This document shows positions 14,887 to 22,368 of a stretch of 28,261 bases of DNA, piece after piece (the stretch's first letter is position 1; every line of letters starts with the position of its first letter). Location: assembly GCA_002305545.1 (NCBI GenBank), contig DBRG01000003.1:1-28261 (forward strand), given 5' to 3'. The DNA comes from Bacteroidales bacterium UBA1374. GTDB lineage: Bacteria > Bacteroidota > Bacteroidia > Bacteroidales > UBA932. Under the pieces are notes generated by a model. That model was not told where the DNA came from and searched no databases. It worked only from the letters and a program-made list of their open reading frames with translations. Made by a program: the position numbers and the translations under genes.

Positions 14887-15515
14887 AACGGATACTCTTT
14901 TTTGCCCTCCTGCTGGGCTCCTTCAACGACCTCTTTCCTCAAAAAGCAGACAGAATCCGTTCACGAGAAGCAAGACAATGGTTCAGATCAGGGGTTTGGG
15001 CTCCCCAGGGCCTGGGAATGGACATACACCCCTCGGTGGATTTTGTGGAATTCAAAAAACAATACCAGGCAAACAAAGATGTATGGGATGCGGCTTTCAA
15101 GGCAATAGCCGGAGCAGATAAAGACCTGTCTACGTTCACTGAAAGTGGTAAAAGAGAGATTGTCAAGGACAGGTGTCATATGATCGTGTCTGAATATAAA
15201 CCCAAAAATGCAGAAAACATACGTCTGGAAGGCCATCAGAATTTCATTGATATACAAATCAGCACAGGCACAGTGCTCTGGGGGACAAGTACAGTGGAGG
15301 ACTCCAAAGTTATTGTGCCTTATGATCCTGCTACAGACAATGCTTTTTTCAGGTCCAGCAAAGTGAAAGTGATTAAGCAAAAAGCATCAAAACCATACAT
15401 TTTTATATTTTTTCCAAAAAACCTTCACATACCGGCTTATGCTAAAAGCCATATGCTTTATGAAAAACCGCTAAAAAAGGTAGTGGTAAAAATTGAAAAT
15501 GTTATGAATCTATAA
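14883..15515 (+). CDS. YhcH/YjgK/YiaL-family protein with possible signal peptide (NanQ-like)
   Basis: A 210-residue protein of the YhcH family (DUF386 cupin), longer at the N terminus than the usual ~150 residues. Metal-site motifs are LEGHQNFIDIQ (Glu116, His118, Gln125) and FFPKNLHIPAYA (His182). E. coli YhcH (NanQ), encoded in the nan operon, is reported to act as an anomerase giving open-chain sialic acid to NanA. Residues 1-20 (MKRILFFALLLGSFNDLFPQ) look like a short signal peptide, which would put this copy in the periplasm, unlike the E. coli protein; the hydrophobic stretch is only about 11 residues, so this is not certain. Last gene of the operon; a terminator follows 41 bases later. 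Confidence 0.82.
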   Translation: MKRILFFALLLGSFNDLFPQKADRIRSREARQWFRSGVWAPQGLGMDIHPSVDFVEFKKQYQANKDVWDAAFKAIAGADKDLSTFTESGKREIVKDRCHMIVSEYKPKNAENIRLEGHQNFIDIQISTGTVLWGTSTVEDSKVIVPYDPATDNAFFRSSKVKVIKQKASKPYIFIFFPKNLHIPAYAKSHMLYEKPLKKVVVKIENVMNL

Positions 15516-15555
15516 TTCATATTACATAATTTTTTGGTTAGTTGGGTAATTCCCA

Positions 15556-15591
15556 GGACGTGAGGATTTTATATTTTCACGTCCTTTTTTT
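15556..15591 (+). terminator. Rho-independent terminator of the sialic acid operon
   Basis: GGACGTGA (15556-15563) pairs perfectly with TCACGTCC (15577-15584) and is followed by seven T (15585-15591). It sits 41 bases after the last stop codon of the operon. Confidence 0.85.
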
Positions 15592-15901
15592 CCCCTTATT
15601 GCGGGTTATTGAATTCGCATTTATGTTCAAAGTTATTGACAGAAATAGATGGAGACGTTGCAATAATTAGTATATTTACAAGAATATAAACCGTAATCTT
15701 CAAATAACCACCCTGCTTCACCTGCTCATGTTTAACGGCCTATTTTTATGCATATTTGTATTGACTTTGTACCGCTGTATGTCCCAGCAGGCTTTATCCC
15801 AACATTCCTTGTGCTACTTCTATAATTTACGCCTCTAGGAGAGCTTGTAAGGCTACAAAGCTGCTTGAGGATTCCCGCTTTCAGATCCGGATTAACCACA
15901 C
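15592..15901. promoter_or_regulatory. 310-base gap upstream of the C25 operon, presumed to hold its promoter
   Basis: No established gene. Promoter-like boxes are weak: TATATTTA at 15671-15678 resembles the -7 box without a clear TTTG at the right distance, and CATATTTG at 15751-15758 misses one base of TAnnTTTG. A 36-codon frame at 15728-15838 starts MFNGLFLCIFVLTL and resembles a signal sequence. AGCTTGTA/TACAAAGCT around 15843-15862 can form a hairpin. The preceding operon is terminated at 15591, so a promoter should be here, but its position cannot be fixed. Confidence 0.35.
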
Positions 15902-18900
15902 ATGCTGATCCATGCAGTACTTTTGGGTGCCTTGCATACACTGGCAAAACCATTTATTAATCACCAATTAATTCCTTATATGCACTTTTTACTTACAGCA
16001 ATTACCTGCGTTGCCATAATCACCGATTCTCTAAGTTACAAAGAATCCGGGACGGCGATAGAAGCATACCGGCAATCCATTGAAAGGGGAGGTAAACAGA
16101 CGGTACTGCTGCTGGACCGCTGGGGCCATCCCGATTCGCTGCGTGCGCAATTGTATGATTTATATCAGAACCAAAATCTGGAAGGGGCCATATTGATAGG
16201 GAACGTGCCCATAGCCATGGTGCGCGATGCACAGCATCTGACCTCGGCCTTCAAGATGGACCAGACCAACGACTGGAAAGAATCTTCTGTGGCATCGGAT
16301 CGTTTCTATGATGATTTTGATTTGCGGTTCGATTATATCAAAGCGGATGAGGACAAGCCGAATTATCATTATTATACGCTCAGGGCCGATTCCCCTCAGA
16401 CAATTTCCTGCGATATATATTCTTCACGTATTGTGGTCCCGGACATTCCCGGAGCCGACCGCCATGCTCTTTTGACGGCCTACCTGCAAAAGGTGGTGCG
16501 TCTGAAAGAACAAAATGAAGTCATTGACCAGGTTCTGCTATTTGCAGGGAACGGGTACAATTCGGATTCCATGCGGGCCCGTATGGACGAAGCCTGGACA
16601 TTGCGCCAGCAATTTTCCGGTATGGGGACATTGCCCGGTTTCCGTTTTGATTTCATCAATCACGATTTTGACCAGGTGATAAGACCCCGCTTTATGGCAG
16701 CCATGTCTGACCCTGATCTGGATGTGGCCATTCTGCACCACCACGGATCTGAAGACACCCAATACCTGGGAGCTTCCAGGGTAAACGGCATTCAATCTGC
16801 CTTTGACTACCTGAAGAGTTTTCTGCGCGGCCGGTTACGCCGCTCCAAAGACACAACGGCCACCAAAGCGGATTACATAGCTGAATACGGCATTACTGAC
16901 AGTTGGTTCCGGGGTGCGTTTGACCCTGAAATCACCCGGCAGGATTCAGCCTACTCGGCAAGCATGAACCTGAGTGTGGAAGATATGCCAGGCTATACGC
17001 CGCAGGCAAAATTCGTCATGTTTGACGCCTGCTACAACGGCTCATTCTATTACCACGACTATATTGGCGGACGGTACCTGTTCCAGGAAGGAAATACCAT
17101 AGTTGCACGCGGCAATACGGTGAACAGCCTGCAGGATATCTGGCCGGACGAAATGATAGGACTGCTGCAGGGTGGTGTCTGCGTGGGCAACTGGGCTAAA
17201 ATGAATATGACCCTGGAACTGCATTTGCTGGGCGACGCCACCTATACGTTTGCAAATACCAGCGGGGCATCCTGCCTGGATAAGGATATCCGGTTGCAGG
17301 CCGCCAACCCGGTTTTCTGGCGCCGTCAGCTGTCTATAGCTACGGGGGATTATAAAGCACTGGCTTTAAGGATGCTGTATCGTAACAATGCTATTTCTTC
17401 TTCCGAATTGCTGGCGATACAGGAGTCCGATCCCAGCACGATGGTGCGGTTGGAAGCATTCACTTTAAACAAAAAAATTGCCGATACCTGCCTGAAACCT
17501 GCCGTACTGGCCGCGCTGCACGATGACTACGAATTGTTGCAGCGTATGGGAGCGCTCACAGTCAACCTTATGGGCGATGAAGACCTGCTGGAACCGGTTA
17601 TGGAGATATATTTTGATCCCACGACTACCGTTCGGGTGAACTTCCACCTGCACGAAGCATTTGAACAGGTGCCGTATGCTACTTTTGAAGCAGCTGCTAT
17701 GGCTTACCGGGCAAATAATCCGCTTTGGCCAACCGATGAAAGCTTTGATGCCCTGCTCAAAAGCATGCAGTATTCACGGGATTCGCGTGATGAGAACCTG
17801 GCCGTCGTAGCCAAGCCAGACGCAACGGATAAAGAACTGCGCTGGGCCATTCCTGCACAACGAAACAAGCAGAACGCGCTAATGGTAGATGCGCTGCTCA
17901 CTTTCCTGCGCGATACTTCACGCGCACCAGCGCAGCGCATTACAACAGCCGAAACTCTGGGATGGTATATGTTCTCGTTCCGTAAAGCCGACATTGTAGC
18001 CGCCTGCCGGGAAATCTACGCCAAAGAACAGGATCCGGCGGTGAAGAACGAACTGGCAAAAACCATTGGCCGGCTGACCGGAAAAGCAATGGAAGTGACA
18101 TCAATGCCCGTCCGTCGAAGCTTTGCCATTGTGGTAGACAATGCCACGTACCATGCCTGCAAACCAGCTATCGAAGCGTACCGCCAAGCCGTTGAAAATG
18201 ACGGACTCACAGGGTATGTACTGGCAGGGGACTGGCAGTCGCCGGAACAGGTGAAAGCTCAGCTGGATAAATATTACCGGCAAAAAGGTCTGGAAGGGGC
18301 GGTCTTTGTGGGGCAGGTTCCCATCCCAATGGTGCGAAGGGCGCAACATATGACCTCGGCTTTCAAGATGGACCAGACCATTTCGTGGCGCGAATCGTCG
18401 GTGCCCTCTGACCGTTTCTATGACGATTTTGACTTGCAGTTTGATTTCCTGAAGCAGGACAGCCTGCAGCCGTTGTTCTTTTATTACAGCCTGAGCGGCC
18501 GTGGCCCGCAGGAAATTACCTGTGATATTTATACCGGGCGCATCAAACCGTCGCTGCCCGGTGAAGAAGGATATGCCCAGATACGTCATTACCTGCAAAA
18601 GGTAGTAGCTGAAAAGGCACAGGCCAACAAGGCAGATTGTTTGGTTTCGTACACGGGAGAAGGATCTTTTTCAAATTCCCTGTCTGCATGGAAAGACGAA
18701 CAGGTTACCCTGAATGAACAGTTCCCGCAGGCTTTCCGCAAGGCAGAAACCGCCAAGCTTTACATGTTCTACATGTATCCTGAAACCATTAAAGACGTTC
18801 TGATCAGTGAACTGCAGCGCAAAGAGGTGGACCTGTTCCTGTTCCATGAACACGGCGTTCCCGAGCGCCAGTACCTGACAGGCAATCCGCCGGCCACTAA

Positions 18901-20239
18901 TGAAGAAACCTACTTTGCCGATGGGCAGAGATCACTGCGCTCACTGATGGCGCAACAGGTACGCTACCGCAGGTTTGCAGAAGGTTCTTCCGAAATGACC
19001 GACTATATGCGCCGGATCGAAAAGGAGTACGGAATAGATTCTACCTGGACTGCTACGTATTTCGATCCCGCCATACGGGTGCAGGACTCACTGTATGACG
19101 CCGCTCAGGGGATTATGCTGGACGACGTAACCAACATCAGGCCGCAGGCCCGGATGGTGATATTTGACGCTTGTTACAACGCCGATTTCCGTGAAGAGGA
19201 CTGCATAGCCACCCGATATATCCTGGCTGAAGGGAGCGGCACCATCGCCTGCTTTGGAAATTCGGTGAACGTACTACAGGATAAGTCTTCCTCGGATCTT
19301 ATGGGACTGTTGGCCGTCGGTTGCCGGATAGGCGAGTGGGCAAGGAATGTGAATATTCTGGAATCGCATATCATAGGAGACCCCACCTTCCGCTTTGCCT
19401 CAGAAGCGAAGCCGGATATTGATTTTTACGCATCGGATCCCATGTACTGGCTGAACAAACTGCAGACCGCCCCCGAATTTGACGTGAAGGGACTTGCGCT
19501 CTATAAATTATATGAACTGTCGTATCCCGGCATGCCCGAATTGTTATACAGGACCTTCTGCGAAAGTCCTTCGTATATGCTGCGCCTTCAGTGCATGCAC
19601 CTGCTGGCTCATTATGATTCCCCGCTGTATGCCCAGCTGCTGAAGAAGGGCAGTGAAGACCCGTATGAATTCATTCGCCGCAAATCCATATACTACATGG
19701 GAAAAGTGGGGCTGGACGAATTCATTCCGTATGTGGTAAAGACTTATATGGATGACATTCAGTCGGTCCGGGTGCTTCATAACGTGTCGTTCGTGGCGGG
19801 TCATTTTGATACCGGGCTGCTGCGCCAGGAATTTGCTGACGCCATAGACAAGGCGGATTACCTGCACGACAAACAAGCTTATCAGGACCAGGTGAACAAG
19901 ATGATAGACAGTGGGGAAGGCATGAAGCAGGCCTGCTGGAAAGAGATAAACAATTACCTGGATCCTAAGGCAGCAAAATCATGGTATCCCAATTCGTTAC
20001 GCAACAACCCGTATCCGCAGCTGGTGGATGCCCTGCTGAAGGCTTTATGTGACAAGCAAACCAATCCGGACTTCCGTGTACAGCTTGCCGAAATCTTGGG
20101 CTGGTACGTGCGGGCTCCCCGCCGGGCAGTAATAGTGCAGGCCTGCAACGAACTCCTGGCAGACAGTGCCACCACCGATCCGGCACTGCGCGATGAACTG
20201 CAGAAAACCATTTACCGTTTAACCGCTTATATGAAGTAG
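15902..20239 (+). CDS. Double gingipain-like (C25) cysteine peptidase with HEAT-like repeats
   Basis: A 1445-residue protein built from two homologous halves (about 35-735 and 738-1445). Each half has a C25/caspase-like domain followed by helical HEAT-like repeats. Catalytic dyads are intact: His281 (HHHGSEDTQYL) and Cys377 (FDACYNGSF) in half 1, His984 (HEHGVPERQYL) and Cys1091 (FDACYNADF) in half 2. Each domain also shows LEGA-(I/V)-x-(I/V)-G-x-VPI, SDRFYDDFDL and a closing (I/L)GD-x-T. Both halves end in the same pattern: AE-x-LGWY, then KTI-x-RL. The N terminus is odd: start 15902 gives a leader without positive charge (MLIHAVLLGALHTLA), and start 15980 runs straight into the first domain strand, so no convincing signal peptide is seen. 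No type IX C-terminal sorting domain is evident. Its substrate is unknown. Confidence 0.8.
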   Translation: MLIHAVLLGALHTLAKPFINHQLIPYMHFLLTAITCVAIITDSLSYKESGTAIEAYRQSIERGGKQTVLLLDRWGHPDSLRAQLYDLYQNQNLEGAILIGNVPIAMVRDAQHLTSAFKMDQTNDWKESSVASDRFYDDFDLRFDYIKADEDKPNYHYYTLRADSPQTISCDIYSSRIVVPDIPGADRHALLTAYLQKVVRLKEQNEVIDQVLLFAGNGYNSDSMRARMDEAWTLRQQFSGMGTLPGFRFDFINHDFDQVIRPRFMAAMSDPDLDVAILHHHGSEDTQYLGASRVNGIQSAFDYLKSFLRGRLRRSKDTTATKADYIAEYGITDSWFRGAFDPEITRQDSAYSASMNLSVEDMPGYTPQAKFVMFDACYNGSFYYHDYIGGRYLFQEGNTIVARGNTVNSLQDIWPDEMIGLLQGGVCVGNWAKMNMTLELHLLGDATYTFANTSGASCLDKDIRLQAANPVFWRRQLSIATGDYKALALRMLYRNNAISSSELLAIQESDPSTMVRLEAFTLNKKIADTCLKPAVLAALHDDYELLQRMGALTVNLMGDEDLLEPVMEIYFDPTTTVRVNFHLHEAFEQVPYATFEAAAMAYRANNPLWPTDESFDALLKSMQYSRDSRDENLAVVAKPDATDKELRWAIPAQRNKQNALMVDALLTFLRDTSRAPAQRITTAETLGWYMFSFRKADIVAACREIYAKEQDPAVKNELAKTIGRLTGKAMEVTSMPVRRSFAIVVDNATYHACKPAIEAYRQAVENDGLTGYVLAGDWQSPEQVKAQLDKYYRQKGLEGAVFVGQVPIPMVRRAQHMTSAFKMDQTISWRESSVPSDRFYDDFDLQFDFLKQDSLQPLFFYYSLSGRGPQEITCDIYTGRIKPSLPGEEGYAQIRHYLQKVVAEKAQANKADCLVSYTGEGSFSNSLSAWKDEQVTLNEQFPQAFRKAETAKLYMFYMYPETIKDVLISELQRKEVDLFLFHEHGVPERQYLTGNPPATNEETYFADGQRSLRSLMAQQVRYRRFAEGSSEMTDYMRRIEKEYGIDSTWTATYFDPAIRVQDSLYDAAQGIMLDDVTNIRPQARMVIFDACYNADFREEDCIATRYILAEGSGTIACFGNSVNVLQDKSSSDLMGLLAVGCRIGEWARNVNILESHIIGDPTFRFASEAKPDIDFYASDPMYWLNKLQTAPEFDVKGLALYKLYELSYPGMPELLYRTFCESPSYMLRLQCMHLLAHYDSPLYAQLLKKGSEDPYEFIRRKSIYYMGKVGLDEFIPYVVKTYMDDIQSVRVLHNVSFVAGHFDTGLLRQEFADAIDKADYLHDKQAYQDQVNKMIDSGEGMKQACWKEINNYLDPKAAKSWYPNSLRNNPYPQLVDALLKALCDKQTNPDFRVQLAEILGWYVRAPRRAVIVQACNELLADSATTDPALRDELQKTIYRLTAYMK

Positions 20240-20240
20240 T

Positions 20241-22316
20241 ATGAAAAAAATTGTATTGGCCATTTTGCTGCTGGCCCTCAGCCTGACAACCGGGGCCGCC
20301 CGGAATAACCGACCGGTCAGCTCGTTCGCCATCATCATAGACCAGGCTTCGTATAACGCATGCAAGGCAGAAATAGATGCTTACAAAGCCGTGTTGGACG
20401 CAGAAGGATTGCCCGCCGTCATAGTGTCAGGCAACTGGCAGACACCGGACCAGGTAAAAGCCAGGATCCTGAAGTTGTACAAAAGCAAGCCGAGACTGGA
20501 GGGCATAGTGCTGGTAGGGGACATTCCCGTGGCCCGCGTGTTGGGAGCCCAGCATTTGACTACAGCTTTCAAGATGAACCAGAACCGCTTTCCATGGAAC
20601 GAATGTTCCGTTCCCTCGGACCGGTTCTACGATTGCTTTGATTTGAAGTTCAATTACATTAAGCAAGACAGCATTGAACCTTCATGGCATTACTACTGGC
20701 TTTCGGAGGAAGGAACGCAGCGGCTGCGGCCAACCATTTACTCGGCACGGATCAAAGTGCCCGACGACTTATGTGGCAGCGACAATGCCAAGCGGTTCGA
20801 ACTGTTACGGGGCTACCTGCAAAAGGTAGTAGCAGCCCATAAGGAAACGAACCCGTTTGACAGGCTCATACATTTTGCAGGCGATAGTTACAATTCAGAC
20901 TGCCTGACAGCATGGCGCCAGTATGCGCTGGTCTTTGGCGAATATTTCCCGCAGGCATTTGCCTCTGCCTCGGGGAATACATTCCTCAATTTCCGGCAGG
21001 ATCCGGCAATCAGGTACTTGCTCTATGACCAGATCCAGCGGCCGGGCACTGACCTTCTCGCATTTTATGAACACGGGGCCCCGGACACACAGTACATCAA
21101 CGGGGATTACCCGGCCCAAACTTTCAAAGAAAATATTGCCTGGCTCAAACACCTGTTGCGCGTGCAGTACAAACGATACAAAAAGCCCGAAGACCAGCAG
21201 GAATTCATAAAGATGAACTGCGACATGTACCACCTGGATCCGGCCATGTTCCATCCCGATACGCTGGCAACCTATGCCATGAAGGATTCCATAGATGAAG
21301 CCGACCGGTATATTGTGCTGGCAGACCTGAAAAAACTCAGGCCTGGAGCAAGGGTGGTCATGTTCAACGCCTGTTATAACGGATCGTTCCATGAAGAGGG
21401 TTATGTGGCGGGCTCCTATCTTTTTGTGCCCGGAAGCCTGACGGTTACCGCCCAGGGCAACACGGTGAACGTACTGCAGGACAAGGTCGCAGACCAGCTC
21501 ATTGGTTATATGGGCATGGGCATCCGCCTTGGATTCTGGCAGAAGGAAGTAGTAACTCTGGAATCCCACATGCTGGGCGACCCCACCTTCCACTTTACAT
21601 CCTGCGAAAAGGCAGAAGAGTGGAACCGCTCGCTGGCCGCCGGCGCCCCTGAAGCTTACTGGCGGGGGTACCTGCAGGCCCCGGAACCCATGCAACGGGC
21701 CATGGCGCTCAAGCAATTGACAGGAATGGGATGCATGACCTCTGCCGGACTGGAAGATATTTTCATGCACGATCCCTCCTTCATTGTCAGGATGCAGGCA
21801 CTTTTACTGTCGCCATCATTTGCAGACGGGCACACCAAAGCCATCATTATGAGCGGTTTCAGTGATCCTTATGAAAACATACGCCGCCAGGCATGCCATA
21901 TGGCTGGCAAAATGGGATGCAACGATTTCATTGAACCATTGAAATCACTGCAGGCCGGGGCTAATGAAACGCAACGCGTGCAGTATGCGGCCCAAACGGC
22001 ACTGGAGGTCTTTGACCCGGCCCAGGTGGGAGGTGATGCAGAACTGGCCAATTCCACCCTGGATGAAGCCGGAATCCGCTATTTGCGCAACAATCCTCAG
22101 CATTTCAGGATCCCGGAACTTCTCGGTTTTCTGGCCGATGCTGCACAACCGGCCGATTTGCGTGTTGTCATGGCCGAGGCGCTTGGCTGGTTCAACAACT
22201 CGGCACAAAGAATGCAGATAGCCGCAGCGCTGGAGGAACAACTCGGGCAGAAAGAGCTGCCCGAAGCACTGCGGGCCGAAATGGTAAAAACCGTCAGAAG
22301 ACTGAAAAACAATTAA
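20241..22316 (+). CDS. Gingipain-like (C25) cysteine peptidase with HEAT-like repeats, single unit
   Basis: A 691-residue paralogue of the two halves encoded just upstream (1 base between stop and start). Residues 1-20 are a good signal peptide (MKKIVLAILLLALSLTTGAA). The C25-like domain spans about 27-455: SFAIIIDQASYNACKAEIDAY opens the fold, followed by LEGIVLVGDIPVARV (family LVGD motif), PSDRFYDCFDL, catalytic His278 (YEHGAPDTQYI) and Cys378 (FNACYNGSF), and HMLGDPTFHF. The rest (about 460-691) is helical and HEAT-like (MSGFSDPYENIRRQACHMAGKMG), ending AEALGWF then KTVRRLKNN. It is probably a periplasmic or exported peptidase. No T9SS sorting tail is seen. Specificity cannot be read from sequence. 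Confidence 0.82.
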   Translation: MKKIVLAILLLALSLTTGAARNNRPVSSFAIIIDQASYNACKAEIDAYKAVLDAEGLPAVIVSGNWQTPDQVKARILKLYKSKPRLEGIVLVGDIPVARVLGAQHLTTAFKMNQNRFPWNECSVPSDRFYDCFDLKFNYIKQDSIEPSWHYYWLSEEGTQRLRPTIYSARIKVPDDLCGSDNAKRFELLRGYLQKVVAAHKETNPFDRLIHFAGDSYNSDCLTAWRQYALVFGEYFPQAFASASGNTFLNFRQDPAIRYLLYDQIQRPGTDLLAFYEHGAPDTQYINGDYPAQTFKENIAWLKHLLRVQYKRYKKPEDQQEFIKMNCDMYHLDPAMFHPDTLATYAMKDSIDEADRYIVLADLKKLRPGARVVMFNACYNGSFHEEGYVAGSYLFVPGSLTVTAQGNTVNVLQDKVADQLIGYMGMGIRLGFWQKEVVTLESHMLGDPTFHFTSCEKAEEWNRSLAAGAPEAYWRGYLQAPEPMQRAMALKQLTGMGCMTSAGLEDIFMHDPSFIVRMQALLLSPSFADGHTKAIIMSGFSDPYENIRRQACHMAGKMGCNDFIEPLKSLQAGANETQRVQYAAQTALEVFDPAQVGGDAELANSTLDEAGIRYLRNNPQHFRIPELLGFLADAAQPADLRVVMAEALGWFNNSAQRMQIAAALEEQLGQKELPEALRAEMVKTVRRLKNN

Positions 22317-22368
22317 CCATCAGCATATATTATATTTACTAATTAACCTAAAGCACAAAGCAATAGTA
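22317..22368. other. Short AT-rich gap before the TonB receptor
   Basis: Fifty-two AT-rich bases, the largest gap inside this operon. TATATTTA at 22331-22338 resembles a -7 box (TAnnTTTG with one mismatch), but no TTTG lies at the right distance upstream. No terminator is present, so readthrough from the peptidase genes is expected; an additional internal promoter is possible. Confidence 0.3.

Noticed and set aside
20895..21770. 291-residue open frame on the minus strand
   Set aside because: It is fully antisense to the single-unit C25 peptidase, whose frame carries clear catalytic motifs; the opposite frame has none.
15902..22316. Caspase-like effectors of an abortive-infection defence system
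   Set aside because: The motifs fit secreted C25 peptidases, the single-unit protein has a signal peptide, and the neighbours are outer-membrane uptake genes; no gasdermin, NTPase or sensor gene is present.
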